A stretch of 64,000 nt of DNA from Parabacteroides chongii (lineage in GTDB: Bacteria > Bacteroidota > Bacteroidia > Bacteroidales > Tannerellaceae): the NCBI RefSeq assembly GCF_029581355.1, contig NZ_CP120849.1, forward strand, positions 4,620,501 to 4,684,500. Reading direction: 5' to 3'. The position numbers and the translations under genes are program-made. The notes under the pieces were generated by a model. It saw nothing but the letters and a program-made list of their open reading frames with translations, had not been told where the DNA came from and made no database searches. Shown in pieces: positions 55,183 through 63,857 of the stretch (positions are counted from its first letter, which is position 1; every line of letters starts with the position of its first letter).

Positions 55183-57315
55183 ATGACTCAAAACACGATT
55201 CCATTCCAGCCAAGCCGCTTCGCCTCCCTGCGGGCTACAACACCGGCTCCCGTTTCATGGAAAGCGATTGTCAATGAATTGACTGGCGCACTTCATAAAG
55301 TGCAAACTGAACTGTACCGACAGACAATCGCCCGCTTGCACCAAGCGGAACAGGACGGCGACAATCAGCTTCTCCCCAAGTTGAAGGCAGAAAAAGACCG
55401 AATCAAACAAGACCAGCCGGCCTTCGTCGCCTCGGTCGCGCTCACAGGCGGACGTACCTCCAAACACACCATCGGCTATTCCGGATTCATCATGGTCGAC
55501 ATCGATGGCATTCCTCCCGGGCAGTTCGCCGAGACACTTGCCCGTGTCAAGGACGATGCGCATACCTTCCTGGCCCACACCACGATCTCCGGCTCCGGTA
55601 TCCGGGTGTTCGCACGGATGGATGGTAGCATTACAAAACAGAATTTCCCGCTGGCCTGGAAGCATGTCAACGAACATTATGCCCGGCTGACCGGTATCGA
55701 ATATGACTGCAAATGCAAAAACGCGACCCGTATGTCCGTCATCTGTTATGATCCCGATACTTTCTATCAGCCCGACGCGCTCTGTTTCCCGCTGCCGGAC
55801 GATAAAAGCGGCAAGCCGACAGGCAAAAAGGAAAAACGCGGCCGCAAGCCTTCCATTCAGCGGGCAGCACCGACCGTGCGCCGCCTTGTCGAACAGGAAG
55901 GCATTGCCTACGAGGCACATAGTCACAACAACTACATCTGCCGCTGTCTCTACTGGATGAACCGGTTCGGCATACCGGAACAGGAGGCTACGGCATGGGC
56001 ACTCGATACGTTTGCCGACTATGATGCGACTGCCATCCGCTCCACAGCAAAAAGCTGCTACGCTCTGACGGCCGAACATGCTACACAAAAGCTCCGGCAG
56101 TTTGAACAGGCGGCTTCCGGCGAAGTCCGCACCCGAAGTTATGCCTCGGTCGAAGAGATGGAACATTTCATCGACGGCTACATGGAAATCCGCCGCAACC
56201 GGCTCACCCAACAGGCGGAAGTACGACTGCAAGGCAGTGAAGAGTGGCAACGCATGACCGACACCATCGAAAACTCCCTGTGGCGTGCCATGCAGAAGGA
56301 AGGGGTCAACGCAGACCTCTCCCGCTTGCGCACGCTGTTGACCAGCGACTTCGTACCCGAATACTATCCGCTTGCGGACTATCTCAATGCCCTCCCGCCC
56401 TGGGACGGCACGAGCGACCCGATCGGTCAATTGGCTGCGATGGTACATACAACGGACAACACGCCTGAAAAATTCGCCTCCTACTTCCGCCGCTGGCTCG
56501 TGGGCATGCTGGCGGGTGCACTGGACGAACGGACAGTCAACCATGTCATCTTCGTGTTGATCGGCCGCCAGGGAAGTTATAAAACTTCTTTCATGCAAAA
56601 CTTGCTGCCACCCAGCCTCCGACGTTACTTCACGACGAAGACCAACAGCCAGCGGCTCGGTAAGGACGACCTGCTGACCCTCTCGGAGTTCCTCCTGGTT
56701 AATTTCGAAGAGATCGACACCATGCGCCCGGCGGAGCTGAACCAGCTCAAGGCGATGACCACCGCTCTCTACATCGACGAACGACTTCCCTATGGCCGCA
56801 ACAAAGTACGCCTGCCGCACGTCGCCTCTTTCTGCGCCACCGGCAACAATCCGCTCTTCCTTACCGACGATACCGGCAATCGCCGTTGGCTCGTTTTTGA
56901 AGTGACGGACATCGACAACCCGTGGGAACACCCGATCGACCACGATGCCGTCTACGCACAAGCAAAAGCCTTGCTCGACAGCGGTTTCCGCTATTGGTTT
57001 CAAGGCGAAGAGATCGACGAACTCAACCGACACAACCGACGTTTCGAGACGCCCAACCCTGCCCGTGAGCTGATCCTCGCCTTTTACCGCAAACCCTACG
57101 GATTGGAAAGGGGACGTTACATCACCGCCAGCCAGATTGTGGCCCGCTTCGGTAATAGTATTCGCTTGACACCCGGACAAGTAGGACGTATCTTGAAAGA
57201 TTTGGGATTTGCGCGTCTGCATACTCGCAACGGCAACTTCTGGCTGGTCGTCGAGCGAACCACAGACGAAATCGCTACCATCCTGCCGGAAGCGCAAGAA
57301 GAAGACCCTGACTAG
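55183..57315 (+). CDS. VirE_N/VapE primase-helicase-like protein (cassette B)
   Basis: A 710-residue protein (start MTQNTIPFQPSRFASLRATTPAPVSW; an upstream ATG at 55114 would add a hydrophobic non-family stretch). The VirE_N/BT4734-like primase domain shows FIMVDIDGIPPGQF, SGSGIRVFARMDG and CKCKNATRMSVICYDPDTF. From ~400 follows a VapE superfamily-3-like ATPase: VLIGRQGSYKTSFMQNLLPP (Walker A), LLVNFEEIDTM (Walker B), VASFCATGNNPLFLTDDTGNRRWLVFEV. A C-terminal winged helix ends the protein. VapE-type proteins replicate phage satellites and islands. The N-terminal domain is shared with cassette A, but the helicase half is different. Confidence 0.9.
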   Translation: MTQNTIPFQPSRFASLRATTPAPVSWKAIVNELTGALHKVQTELYRQTIARLHQAEQDGDNQLLPKLKAEKDRIKQDQPAFVASVALTGGRTSKHTIGYSGFIMVDIDGIPPGQFAETLARVKDDAHTFLAHTTISGSGIRVFARMDGSITKQNFPLAWKHVNEHYARLTGIEYDCKCKNATRMSVICYDPDTFYQPDALCFPLPDDKSGKPTGKKEKRGRKPSIQRAAPTVRRLVEQEGIAYEAHSHNNYICRCLYWMNRFGIPEQEATAWALDTFADYDATAIRSTAKSCYALTAEHATQKLRQFEQAASGEVRTRSYASVEEMEHFIDGYMEIRRNRLTQQAEVRLQGSEEWQRMTDTIENSLWRAMQKEGVNADLSRLRTLLTSDFVPEYYPLADYLNALPPWDGTSDPIGQLAAMVHTTDNTPEKFASYFRRWLVGMLAGALDERTVNHVIFVLIGRQGSYKTSFMQNLLPPSLRRYFTTKTNSQRLGKDDLLTLSEFLLVNFEEIDTMRPAELNQLKAMTTALYIDERLPYGRNKVRLPHVASFCATGNNPLFLTDDTGNRRWLVFEVTDIDNPWEHPIDHDAVYAQAKALLDSGFRYWFQGEEIDELNRHNRRFETPNPARELILAFYRKPYGLERGRYITASQIVARFGNSIRLTPGQVGRILKDLGFARLHTRNGNFWLVVERTTDEIATILPEAQEEDPD

Positions 57316-57332
57316 GATTAACCTCTGTTCGT

Positions 57333-57480
57333 TGTGACGGGTGTGAAGAATATTACCCCCTTTTTGTAAACTATGCGAGAAAATAAATAAAATACGCCCT
57401 CCCTTTAAAGGCACCCCGTATTTTATTTGTATTCCCAAAAAGTTTACAAAACGGCACTCACAGTCTTCACACCTGTCACA
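57333..57480. repeat. 148-bp nested interrupted hairpin after the VapE gene
   Basis: Three nested arm pairs share one centre: 57333-57349 with 57464-57480 (17 nt, one mismatch, TGTGACGGGTGTGAAGA), 57362-57372 with 57441-57451 (11 bp, perfect) and 57385-57396 with 57417-57428 (12 bp, perfect). The central loop holds CCTTTAAAGG. The inner stem resembles a bidirectional terminator. The outer arms resemble the inverted iteron-like repeat found after the cassette A primase gene. Confidence 0.75.
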
Positions 57481-57504
57481 CCACCCAATCATAAATCTAT
57501 CCAT

Positions 57505-57543
57505 CATCAACTGTCAATTGTCAACTATCAACTGTCAACTATC
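57505..57543 (+). repeat. Half-copy of the dispersed TTGACA-type repeat
   Basis: CAACTGTCAATTGTCAACTA and the following TCAACTGTCAACTATC units abut the ATG of the DUF4248 gene, so they would form its 5' untranslated leader. Confidence 0.7.
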
Positions 57544-57765
57544 ATGAAGTCTTATCCCCTCAAAAAATCAACCCTCGCCTGCCTCTACTTTCCGGAGCTG
57601 GCCCCTCACCAGGCATGTAATCGCCTGCGTCGTTGGATTATCCGTTGTAAACAACTGCATGAGGAATTGCTCCAATGCGGCTATTCTCCTTGCCAACGTG
57701 TTTTTACGCCCCTACAGGTCCGGCTCATTGTCCGGTACCTGGGGGAACCGGGAGAGCGTTTTTAA
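57544..57765 (+). CDS. DUF4248 protein (cassette B)
   Basis: A 73-residue protein, MKSYPLKKSTLACLYFPELAPHQACNRLRRWIIRCKQLHEELLQCGYSPCQRVFTPLQVRLIVRYLGEPGERF. It shares Y-F-P-E-x-x-P-x-x-A-x-x-x-L-x-R-W-I and I-V-x-x-L-G-E-P with the cassette A protein at 14115. The ATG at 57544 follows directly on the dispersed repeat; upstream in-frame codons are repeat-derived. Function unknown. Confidence 0.82.
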   Translation: MKSYPLKKSTLACLYFPELAPHQACNRLRRWIIRCKQLHEELLQCGYSPCQRVFTPLQVRLIVRYLGEPGERF

Positions 57766-57798
57766 CCGAATGTACCTTCAGAGGATAAAGCAACATTC

Positions 57799-57867
57799 CC
57801 TATCGTAAGAATCTTACGTTGCCCATCGTTAAGTGCTTACAATGCCTATTGTTAGGGTCTTACGATA
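57799..57867 (+). repeat. Three tandem 23-bp repeats, each with a GTAAG/CTTAC-type dyad
   Basis: Units at 57799, 57822 and 57845 follow C(C/C)(T/C)AT(C/T)GT(T)AAG...CTTAC. Unit 1 has CGTAAGAATCTTACG, an almost perfect dyad. They lie between DUF4248 and the HU-like gene, 119 bp before its ATG, and occupy the position of the 22-bp repeats in the cassette A gap. A TACATTTG -7 element is at 57940-57947. Confidence 0.7.
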
Positions 57868-57985
57868 GGCAGTGTAAAAAATTATCGCTGGGCCTCACCG
57901 TCCGCATCATCCGGCATCACTCGCGTTTGCCCACTGTCGTACATTTGCATTGTAAACATTGTTCAACCATTAAAATTTAAAGCGT

Positions 57986-58450
57986 ATGCCACAAGCATTT
58001 CTGATCCGCAAGTATCGCGTTCCGGGTGAAGAACCACGGAAAGAAGTTTTTAAACCTGCGCCCTTTTATTATGGGACACTCTCGACTGCCGATGCCGCCG
58101 AGCAGATTGCCGAAGAATCGTCCCTCACTAAAGGGGATGTATTGAATGTCCTGGATCGTTACCAGCGCTATGTCATCGTCAACCTCCAAAAGGGGTACAA
58201 GGTGGAACTGCTCGGATTCGGCACCGTCTACAACCGTTTCGTCACAGGAAAAGGCGTTGAAAAGGCCGAAGAGGCGAAAGCCACCCAAATCCGGAGCATC
58301 ATTCCCGGTTTTACTCCTTCGTTCACGCGCATCAACGGCAGCCGCCGCTACTCGCTCCTGGGCGAAAAAACATCCCTGGTGAAAGTAAACATCAATGGTG
58401 CGCAAGTACCGGAAGAAGATGATGAAGACGACAGACCGGTAATCGAATAG
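57986..58450 (+). CDS. HU-like DNA-binding protein with acidic tail (cassette B)
   Basis: A 154-residue Bacteroidales HU-like protein: MPQAFLIRKYRVPGEEPRKEVFKPAPFYYGTLSTADAAEQIAEESSLTKGDVLNVLDRYQRYVIVNLQKGYKVELLGFGTVYNRFVTGKGVEKAEEA, TQIRSIIPGFTPSFTRINGSRRYSLL. The C-terminus is acidic and ends EDDEDDRPVIE; the last seven residues are identical to those of the cassette A protein at 12705, although the cores have diverged widely. It heads the HU-smalltalk-amidase operon. Confidence 0.87.
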   Translation: MPQAFLIRKYRVPGEEPRKEVFKPAPFYYGTLSTADAAEQIAEESSLTKGDVLNVLDRYQRYVIVNLQKGYKVELLGFGTVYNRFVTGKGVEKAEEAKATQIRSIIPGFTPSFTRINGSRRYSLLGEKTSLVKVNINGAQVPEEDDEDDRPVIE

Positions 58451-58513
58451 AACCGGTCCCACCGTCATCTGATTGAATCCATACATTTACAAACCTATTA
58501 AATTTACAAACCT

Positions 58514-58645
58514 ATGCAACAAACCATCGAAACCAATCCGGCACCGGAAAACCCCAAGCGCAAAATCTGGGGCATTGTGTTAAAGGTGATCGCCACCGTA
58601 GTAGCCACCCTTTTAGGAGCCTTGGGACTCCAGTCGTGCATGTAG
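58514..58645 (+). CDS. Smalltalk-family small membrane protein
   Basis: A 43-residue protein: MQQTIETNPAPENPKRKIWG, then IVLKVIATVVATLLGALG and LQSCM. One hydrophobic helix (~20-38) ends in the family-typical x-S-C-M C-terminus. Smalltalk peptides are known only as short conserved proteins of Bacteroidales found between HU-like and amidase genes; function unknown. The amidase start lies 2 bp after its stop, so the two are translationally linked. A holin-like or lysin-anchoring role is a guess from position. Confidence 0.8.
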   Translation: MQQTIETNPAPENPKRKIWGIVLKVIATVVATLLGALGLQSCM

Positions 58646-58647
58646 CC

Positions 58648-59121
58648 ATGGTTCCCATCTGCGAAACCGTCCTGCAGGGCGAGATCGAACTCATGCGCCA
58701 TGCTACGGAAAGTGTCCGTTTTATCGTGGTCCACTGTTCCGCCACCCGTTGCAACCGGCCTTATACCGCCGAACAGCTGGAACACGACCACCGGAGCAAA
58801 GGTTTTCGCACGACCGGTTACCATTTTTACATCCGCACTGACGGAACTACCACCCACCCTCGCCTGCTTGGCGAGGTGGGTGCCCATGTAAAGGGTTTGA
58901 ACCATTGCTCGATCGGTATTTGTTACGAGGGCGGACTTGATCCCGATGGGAATCCTGCCGATACCCGTACGCCCCGCCAGCGCGAACGGCTGGAAGAGTT
59001 GCTGACGATTCTCCGACGGCTCTATCCCGGAGCGCTTATTACCGGACATAACCGCCTCAATCCGCGACCACCCAAGGCGTGTCCTTGTTTTGATGCTGAG
59101 TGGGAGTATCGGGGGATTTGA
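58648..59121 (+). CDS. N-acetylmuramoyl-L-alanine amidase (T7-lysozyme type)
   Basis: A 157-residue Amidase_2 protein without signal peptide: RFIVVHCSATRCNRPYTAEQLEHDHRSKGFRTTGYHFYIRTDGTTTHPRLLGEVGAHVKGLNHCSIGICYEGG and ITGHNRLNPRPPKACPCFDAEWEY. Zinc ligands are the His of V-V-H-C, the His of G-H-N and the Cys of K-A-C; Tyr of G-Y-H-F and the Lys two before Cys are the catalytic pair of T7 lysozyme. It cuts the amide between MurNAc and the stem peptide. It needs another route to reach the wall, hence the interest in the adjacent smalltalk protein. GTG/ATG choices upstream overlap smalltalk, so ATG 58648 is used. Confidence 0.92.
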   Translation: MVPICETVLQGEIELMRHATESVRFIVVHCSATRCNRPYTAEQLEHDHRSKGFRTTGYHFYIRTDGTTTHPRLLGEVGAHVKGLNHCSIGICYEGGLDPDGNPADTRTPRQRERLEELLTILRRLYPGALITGHNRLNPRPPKACPCFDAEWEYRGI

Positions 59122-59260
59122 GGGTTTCTTTTGGGCACGCAGACGATAGGGAAACTGATAAAATAGATTCTGTTGTTTGCGTGCTAAATTTTGCAAAATA
59201 GTTTCTGTCTTCTTGTAGCAAAACGTTCCATGGATTTTCTTGCAAATTATTTACTTACCA

Positions 59261-60403
59261 TTAATCTAAAAAGCTCTTATAATATTCCACATAAGCTTTT
59301 AAAACCATTTTGTGATCGAAATGCTCTAAGATGTATTGTCTACATTGCAATTTTATTGAATTAAAGAGTTCCATGTCATTCAATAATTTAATCATACAAC
59401 CATAAAGAGAAACTTTGTCTTGAGGTTCACATAACAGACCATTGATGCCTTGTGAAACAACATTCTTACAACCAACAATATTAGAGGCTATAACCGGAAC
59501 ACCAAGAGAATTTGCTTCAACCAAGACCTGGCCAAAACCTTCACGATATGAAGAAAGTACAAGTATCTTAGAGGCCTTTATAAAAGGCCTTACATCCGAC
59601 TGTTTACCACACTCTATAATATAATTGGATTCTTTAATCAATTGCTCTGTACTAGCAGATAATGCATCTAGCTTTTCTTCACGACCACCAACCAACAATA
59701 ATTTAATAGGCAAACTTTCTTCATGCAGCCGAACAACTACATCCACCAACTCTTCCACACCTTTATCACGAACCATGCGGCCAATAAAGAGACAAGCCAG
59801 ATCATCTTCCTTTATACCATATTGAAACTTTACAGCAGACTCATCAACTATTTCAGAATTGAATCGCTCTGTATCTACACCATTGGCACTACCATACATT
59901 ATGACCTTTGACTTCTCCAAAGAGCAAATACTATCTTCGGCAAGTTGTTCTCTAACTCCCTGGCTTACGCAAATCACCTTGTTTGCACAGAAGCACGAAA
60001 TCCTCTCCATTACCATCAATAACTTGCGTTTATTGCCTTCGCAGCCTTGGTATCGCAAACCATGGCACATATAAATACGCACTGGACGAAATGTCAACCA
60101 TGCTGCAATCATCGCCAATAACGAAGCTTTAGGCGTATTTGCATGAACTACAAAAGGACGTTCAATAATAAGTAACCATATCCATTTAAATAATGACAAT
60201 AAATCATTATAGATTGATATATCCCGCTTCATGGTCAAAGTTTTATATCTAATACCTTCTTGCTCTGCAAATGGTATCAATTCCTTGTCAAGTGAAGATA
60301 CAACACATACATCATATATTTCTCTCAGAGCCTTACATTGCCCTCTAAAAAAGCCCAGTGTCGTAGGGACAGTTGTTGTTATAAAGAATTTTCTCTTAAT
60401 CAT
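59261..60403 (-). CDS. GT4-family glycosyltransferase
   Basis: A ~380-residue GT-B enzyme, MIKRKFFITTTVPTTLGFFRGQCKALREIYDVCVVSS. The donor site is SSYREGFGQVLVEANSLGVPVIASNIVGCKNVV (E-x7-E motif), with CLFIGRMVRDKGVEELVDVV in the second domain. An in-frame ATG at 60415 is an alternative start. It adds one sugar to the lipid-linked repeat unit; sugar identity cannot be told. The gene and its upstream neighbours are much more AT-rich than the rest of the window, as usual for exchanged capsule genes. Confidence 0.9.
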   Translation of the reverse strand: MIKRKFFITTTVPTTLGFFRGQCKALREIYDVCVVSSLDKELIPFAEQEGIRYKTLTMKRDISIYNDLLSLFKWIWLLIIERPFVVHANTPKASLLAMIAAWLTFRPVRIYMCHGLRYQGCEGNKRKLLMVMERISCFCANKVICVSQGVREQLAEDSICSLEKSKVIMYGSANGVDTERFNSEIVDESAVKFQYGIKEDDLACLFIGRMVRDKGVEELVDVVVRLHEESLPIKLLLVGGREEKLDALSASTEQLIKESNYIIECGKQSDVRPFIKASKILVLSSYREGFGQVLVEANSLGVPVIASNIVGCKNVVSQGINGLLCEPQDKVSLYGCMIKLLNDMELFNSIKLQCRQYILEHFDHKMVLKAYVEYYKSFLD

Positions 60404-60438
60404 AGTTTTTAGCATATAATGCAACAATAAATAATCTT

Positions 60439-61743
60439 CTACCGAGTAATTATTTCTTCAAAAACCCTTTTTAATTGTCCCTGTATCACTCCTCTATTAT
60501 GATATATCTTACCACAAGTGTAGGCTTTTTCTGCATACTTTTGTATAAGTGAAGGTGTTTCACATATTTCATTGAGAAGAGGTAATATTTCATTATAACT
60601 AGATAAACAAAATGCTGCATCTTTTTCTTTCAGATATTGATATCCTGTATGTTTTTCCCAACAAATAGCAAGTATTGCACAAGATGAAGCCATTAAGTCT
60701 ATAATTTTAGTTGAAAAAGAAACACGCGTTAACAACCTATTTTTCTTATCCATTGATTCTACATGTAAAGCGATATCTGCTTTATGGTATATCTCTATAA
60801 GTTCAGCGGGAGTCACCTTACCTCTTACATAAATAAAACAATCTTCAGAAAGAGCTTTTTTTTGCTCTTTTGTCAATAGTTCTGTTGTATAAACATCAAG
60901 CACAATCCGGATCTCATTTTTATTAATTTCTTTAAGTGCTTTTCCTATCTCTGCAAGAGATTTCCACCGATTACAATAGAGTCTTCCTGCATATACCATC
61001 CGAATAGGTTTTCCTACTTTCTTCGGACTAAAGGAATCTTTAAATATCCAACACTTATAAAGTGTTTCCGTTTCAATACCATACTCATTTTTATACTCTT
61101 CCGCCTGATCACTCGAAAACATCAGATAATGCGAATAAATTGAAACATGTTTTTTAAACAAGCAATGAACAAAAGACTTTCTCATCCAATATAGAGGAGA
61201 ATAACTAATTCCATTCAAAGAAGCTTCATCATCCGCAGTGAATGCAACAAAAGGTGCATTTGTCATTTCAGATACTAATTTTTCCAATCTCATCAACTTG
61301 GGAGTTATATATCTTGGACAAAATACCACATCAGGATTAAAGTCTTTCACAAAAGTATTCAAGTCCTCCTTATTATATCTGCCTGTACACCAAATAAAAT
61401 CACGAAGTATCATTACTAGCGTATGAAAAAAGATTGATACTTTCTTCATAAACCCATAAATTCCCTTACGCTGAGCATTTTGTTTTAAATAGTGAATTTG
61501 TTCTACATCTGTTTTTTTCTTAATGCTACCACCAGCTTTTTTTCCACCCAATAGAGATTTCCCCATCTGACCATCCGTAATTTGAAAATAGCGATTACAG
61601 ATTGAATTAACAGGTTCTCCTGGACTACAATAAATCTGAGCAAATTCGGCATCAAAACCTGTAAACCAATTGGTCAATACACCATTGCCATACACATAAT
61701 CATTCCATTCTTCGTCTGTTATCAGTAGTATCTTCATCTTCAA
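60439..61743 (-). CDS. Putative glycosyltransferase (GT-B fold)
   Basis: A 434-residue protein, MKMKILLITDEEWNDYVYGNGVLTNWFTGFDAEFAQIYCSPGEP. It has DFNPDVVFCPRYITPKLMRLEKL (acceptor side) and a C-terminal half with RMVYAGRLYCNRWKSLAEIGKALKEI and HVESMDKKNRLLTRVSFSTKIIDLMASSCAILAI, consistent with a GT4-like donor domain. The E-x7-E motif is not clear (S-T-K-I-I-D-L instead), so it is a divergent member. It lies 12 bp before the next glycosyltransferase. Confidence 0.75.
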   Translation of the reverse strand: MKMKILLITDEEWNDYVYGNGVLTNWFTGFDAEFAQIYCSPGEPVNSICNRYFQITDGQMGKSLLGGKKAGGSIKKKTDVEQIHYLKQNAQRKGIYGFMKKVSIFFHTLVMILRDFIWCTGRYNKEDLNTFVKDFNPDVVFCPRYITPKLMRLEKLVSEMTNAPFVAFTADDEASLNGISYSPLYWMRKSFVHCLFKKHVSIYSHYLMFSSDQAEEYKNEYGIETETLYKCWIFKDSFSPKKVGKPIRMVYAGRLYCNRWKSLAEIGKALKEINKNEIRIVLDVYTTELLTKEQKKALSEDCFIYVRGKVTPAELIEIYHKADIALHVESMDKKNRLLTRVSFSTKIIDLMASSCAILAICWEKHTGYQYLKEKDAAFCLSSYNEILPLLNEICETPSLIQKYAEKAYTCGKIYHNRGVIQGQLKRVFEEIITR

Positions 61744-61750
61744 TTTTTAT

Positions 61751-62701
61751 TTATAGATTACGGGCTCTTCCTAAAAACATAAATAAGAATCTAAAAAAAT
61801 ATGGATAAATACGGAACATAGAGAGTATAAAACGATGTAATAATGGGACTTTTGAACAATTTATAGCTGCATTAACATGAAGCTGAAAGTATTTTAATAA
61901 AACAGGAAGTTCTGTTTTTTTCACATTACCATACGCATAATTCAGCATTAACGGTAAACAAAAACGCCATTTAGAAAGGTCCGTCAATAATTTTTCTCTT
62001 TCATTTTCAAAAAAAGCAATACGTTCTTCATAAGCGCTAATGAAATCTAATTTGAGAACCTTTTTTTGGTTAGCCATGATACTCTCTGAATTTTTATAAT
62101 AATAATAATAAGGTGTATTCACATATAAAATACGACTACTCCTATAATATAATTTCCAAGTCGTAGCATCATCTTCATTAACCTTACCTATAGGCATTCT
62201 AATTCCTTTCCACAATTCACTACGATATAATTTCCCCCACACAATAATCTTCTGAACACTACTGCAAAATATAGAGTGATTATCAAAACGACGAACAGAA
62301 GTTTCTTTTTTAATAGAAGGAAAAACATCTTCTCTCCCCCTTAAAAAAGAAAATTGTACAATATCTGCATTTTCTTTCTCTGCTAATAGTAAAGTATCTT
62401 GAAGTGTATCAGAATGAATAAAATCATCACTATCCAAAAAAGTTACATAATCACCAGACAAGTACTCTAGCCCTACATTGCGTGCAGATGACAATCCTCC
62501 GTTCTCTTTGTGAATCACTCTAATACGTCCATCAGCTTTAGCATAGTTATCACAAATAATAGGACACTTATCAGGTGAACCATCATCAACAAGAATTAAT
62601 TCCCAATTTGAATAAGTTTGAGCTAATACACTATTTATACAACGATATATATATTTTTCTACTTTATAGACTGGAACTATAATTGTAATTTTGGACTGCA
62701 T
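61751..62701 (-). CDS. GT2-family glycosyltransferase
   Basis: A 316-residue GT-A enzyme: MQSKITIIVPVYKVEKYIYRCINSVLAQTYSNWELILVDDGSPDKCPIICDNYA, VIHKENGGLSSARNVGLEYLSGDYVTFLDSDDFIHSDTL. The D-D-G-S and D-S-D-D metal/nucleotide motifs are intact. The C-terminal ~100 residues are basic and may touch the membrane. It transfers one sugar of the repeat unit. AT-rich, 7 bp before the next gene. Confidence 0.93.
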   Translation of the reverse strand: MQSKITIIVPVYKVEKYIYRCINSVLAQTYSNWELILVDDGSPDKCPIICDNYAKADGRIRVIHKENGGLSSARNVGLEYLSGDYVTFLDSDDFIHSDTLQDTLLLAEKENADIVQFSFLRGREDVFPSIKKETSVRRFDNHSIFCSSVQKIIVWGKLYRSELWKGIRMPIGKVNEDDATTWKLYYRSSRILYVNTPYYYYYKNSESIMANQKKVLKLDFISAYEERIAFFENEREKLLTDLSKWRFCLPLMLNYAYGNVKKTELPVLLKYFQLHVNAAINCSKVPLLHRFILSMFRIYPYFFRFLFMFLGRARNL

Positions 62702-62739
62702 ATATTAAGTTTTATATGATTTTTCCCATTTTTATTTTA

Positions 62740-63816
62740 TCAATAAAAAAATGGGAAAAAGAACCGCGATGAAAGATATAACTGTAAAAAGAAACAAAAG
62801 GGTATTAACATTAATACTGATAGATACCATACTGGCATATTACAAACTCTATAATTATAATCATTCATTATATTTTGAGTAGTTAATGCTAGTATAAATG
62901 GTACAAACATCATATACCTCTGCACCATAAATATTCTATAATTAAACACAGCACACACACATATCAAAATAGAAACACTTAAAAAATAAAGGAAATCAGT
63001 TCTTTTATAAAGGATTGTGTTAATATACAATGCAAGAAGAGGGCCAAGCATCATTAACACAATGACAAATTTGAAGTATCCTTCGCTACCAACTGAATCC
63101 AAATAACTATCAGAATAGCTTTGTTGAAGTAATCCTAATCTTATTAAAAAACGTCCCAATAATTGTATCAACGATGTTGAACCCATTAAAGCCGCTATAC
63201 ATATAATTGTAATCCATACATTTCTATTCATCCGAGAAACTTGACTCAAGTTACTCTTGAATCGCCACGAAAACAATACGGCCAAAAACAATACTAAAAA
63301 TATAATTTTAATACCATCGTGGGCTAACGGAGCAGACAATAATAATATTCCTCCAATAAAATATATCTTTTTTAATCCAAAAGCTAGAGCCATTATAACC
63401 AATATAACCGCAAAGAAAAACCGAGAAACCGCAAAGAAAAGTGGACTCATAGATGTAAAAAGTATTATAAATGCAAATGTCTTATTTATTGTTATATTTG
63501 TATTTTTTCTCAATTTATTATTCCAAACATTGACAACAATTATCAATATTAAATAATAAACAAATGTCAATATAGCGATATAGGTTTTTGCATTAAGTCC
63601 AATTGATTGATGCAATATTGCATATACTGATTGATAAAGAAATGGTCTTCCTATAAGAGATTGACTTTCTATATATTCTGAGATATTGGTATCTTCTATA
63701 TAAGACAAATCATATAATTGAGCTTCCAAATCAACATATGCAGCATTAGGATTCACATTCAATACTACAAAAAAAGCTAGAAGAGGAAAAATATAAATTA
63801 AATTACAAACCTTCAT
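62740..63816 (-). CDS. EpsG-family membrane protein (probable Wzy-like polymerase)
   Basis: A 358-residue protein with about 10 hydrophobic segments (LIYIFPLLAFFVVLNVNPNAAYVDLEAQLYDLSYIEDTNISEYIESQSLIGRPFLYQSVYAILH...). The E-P/R-P-F-x-Y-x-x-x-Y-x-I and the later SPLAHDGIKIIFLVLF region resemble EpsG, the putative polymerase of exopolysaccharide clusters. It is the only such protein in the visible locus and therefore the likely polymerase; no flippase (Wzx) is visible, so it probably lies to the right of the window. Confidence 0.8.
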   Translation of the reverse strand: MKVCNLIYIFPLLAFFVVLNVNPNAAYVDLEAQLYDLSYIEDTNISEYIESQSLIGRPFLYQSVYAILHQSIGLNAKTYIAILTFVYYLILIIVVNVWNNKLRKNTNITINKTFAFIILFTSMSPLFFAVSRFFFAVILVIMALAFGLKKIYFIGGILLLSAPLAHDGIKIIFLVLFLAVLFSWRFKSNLSQVSRMNRNVWITIICIAALMGSTSLIQLLGRFLIRLGLLQQSYSDSYLDSVGSEGYFKFVIVLMMLGPLLALYINTILYKRTDFLYFLSVSILICVCAVFNYRIFMVQRYMMFVPFILALTTQNIMNDYNYRVCNMPVWYLSVLMLIPFCFFLQLYLSSRFFFPFFY

Positions 63817-63857
63817 ATGAACTATTTAAAGATTATATAGAAACACATAATCATTCA

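Noticed and set aside
57333..57480. Possible retron ncRNA
   Set aside because: Stem-loop shape is suggestive, but no reverse transcriptase gene is present and the primase family does not need one.
55255..57510. 751-codon open frame antisense to the VapE gene
   Set aside because: Its sequence has no recognisable domain and it mirrors a well-supported primase-helicase gene; long antisense frames are expected from the codon usage and GC content of that gene.
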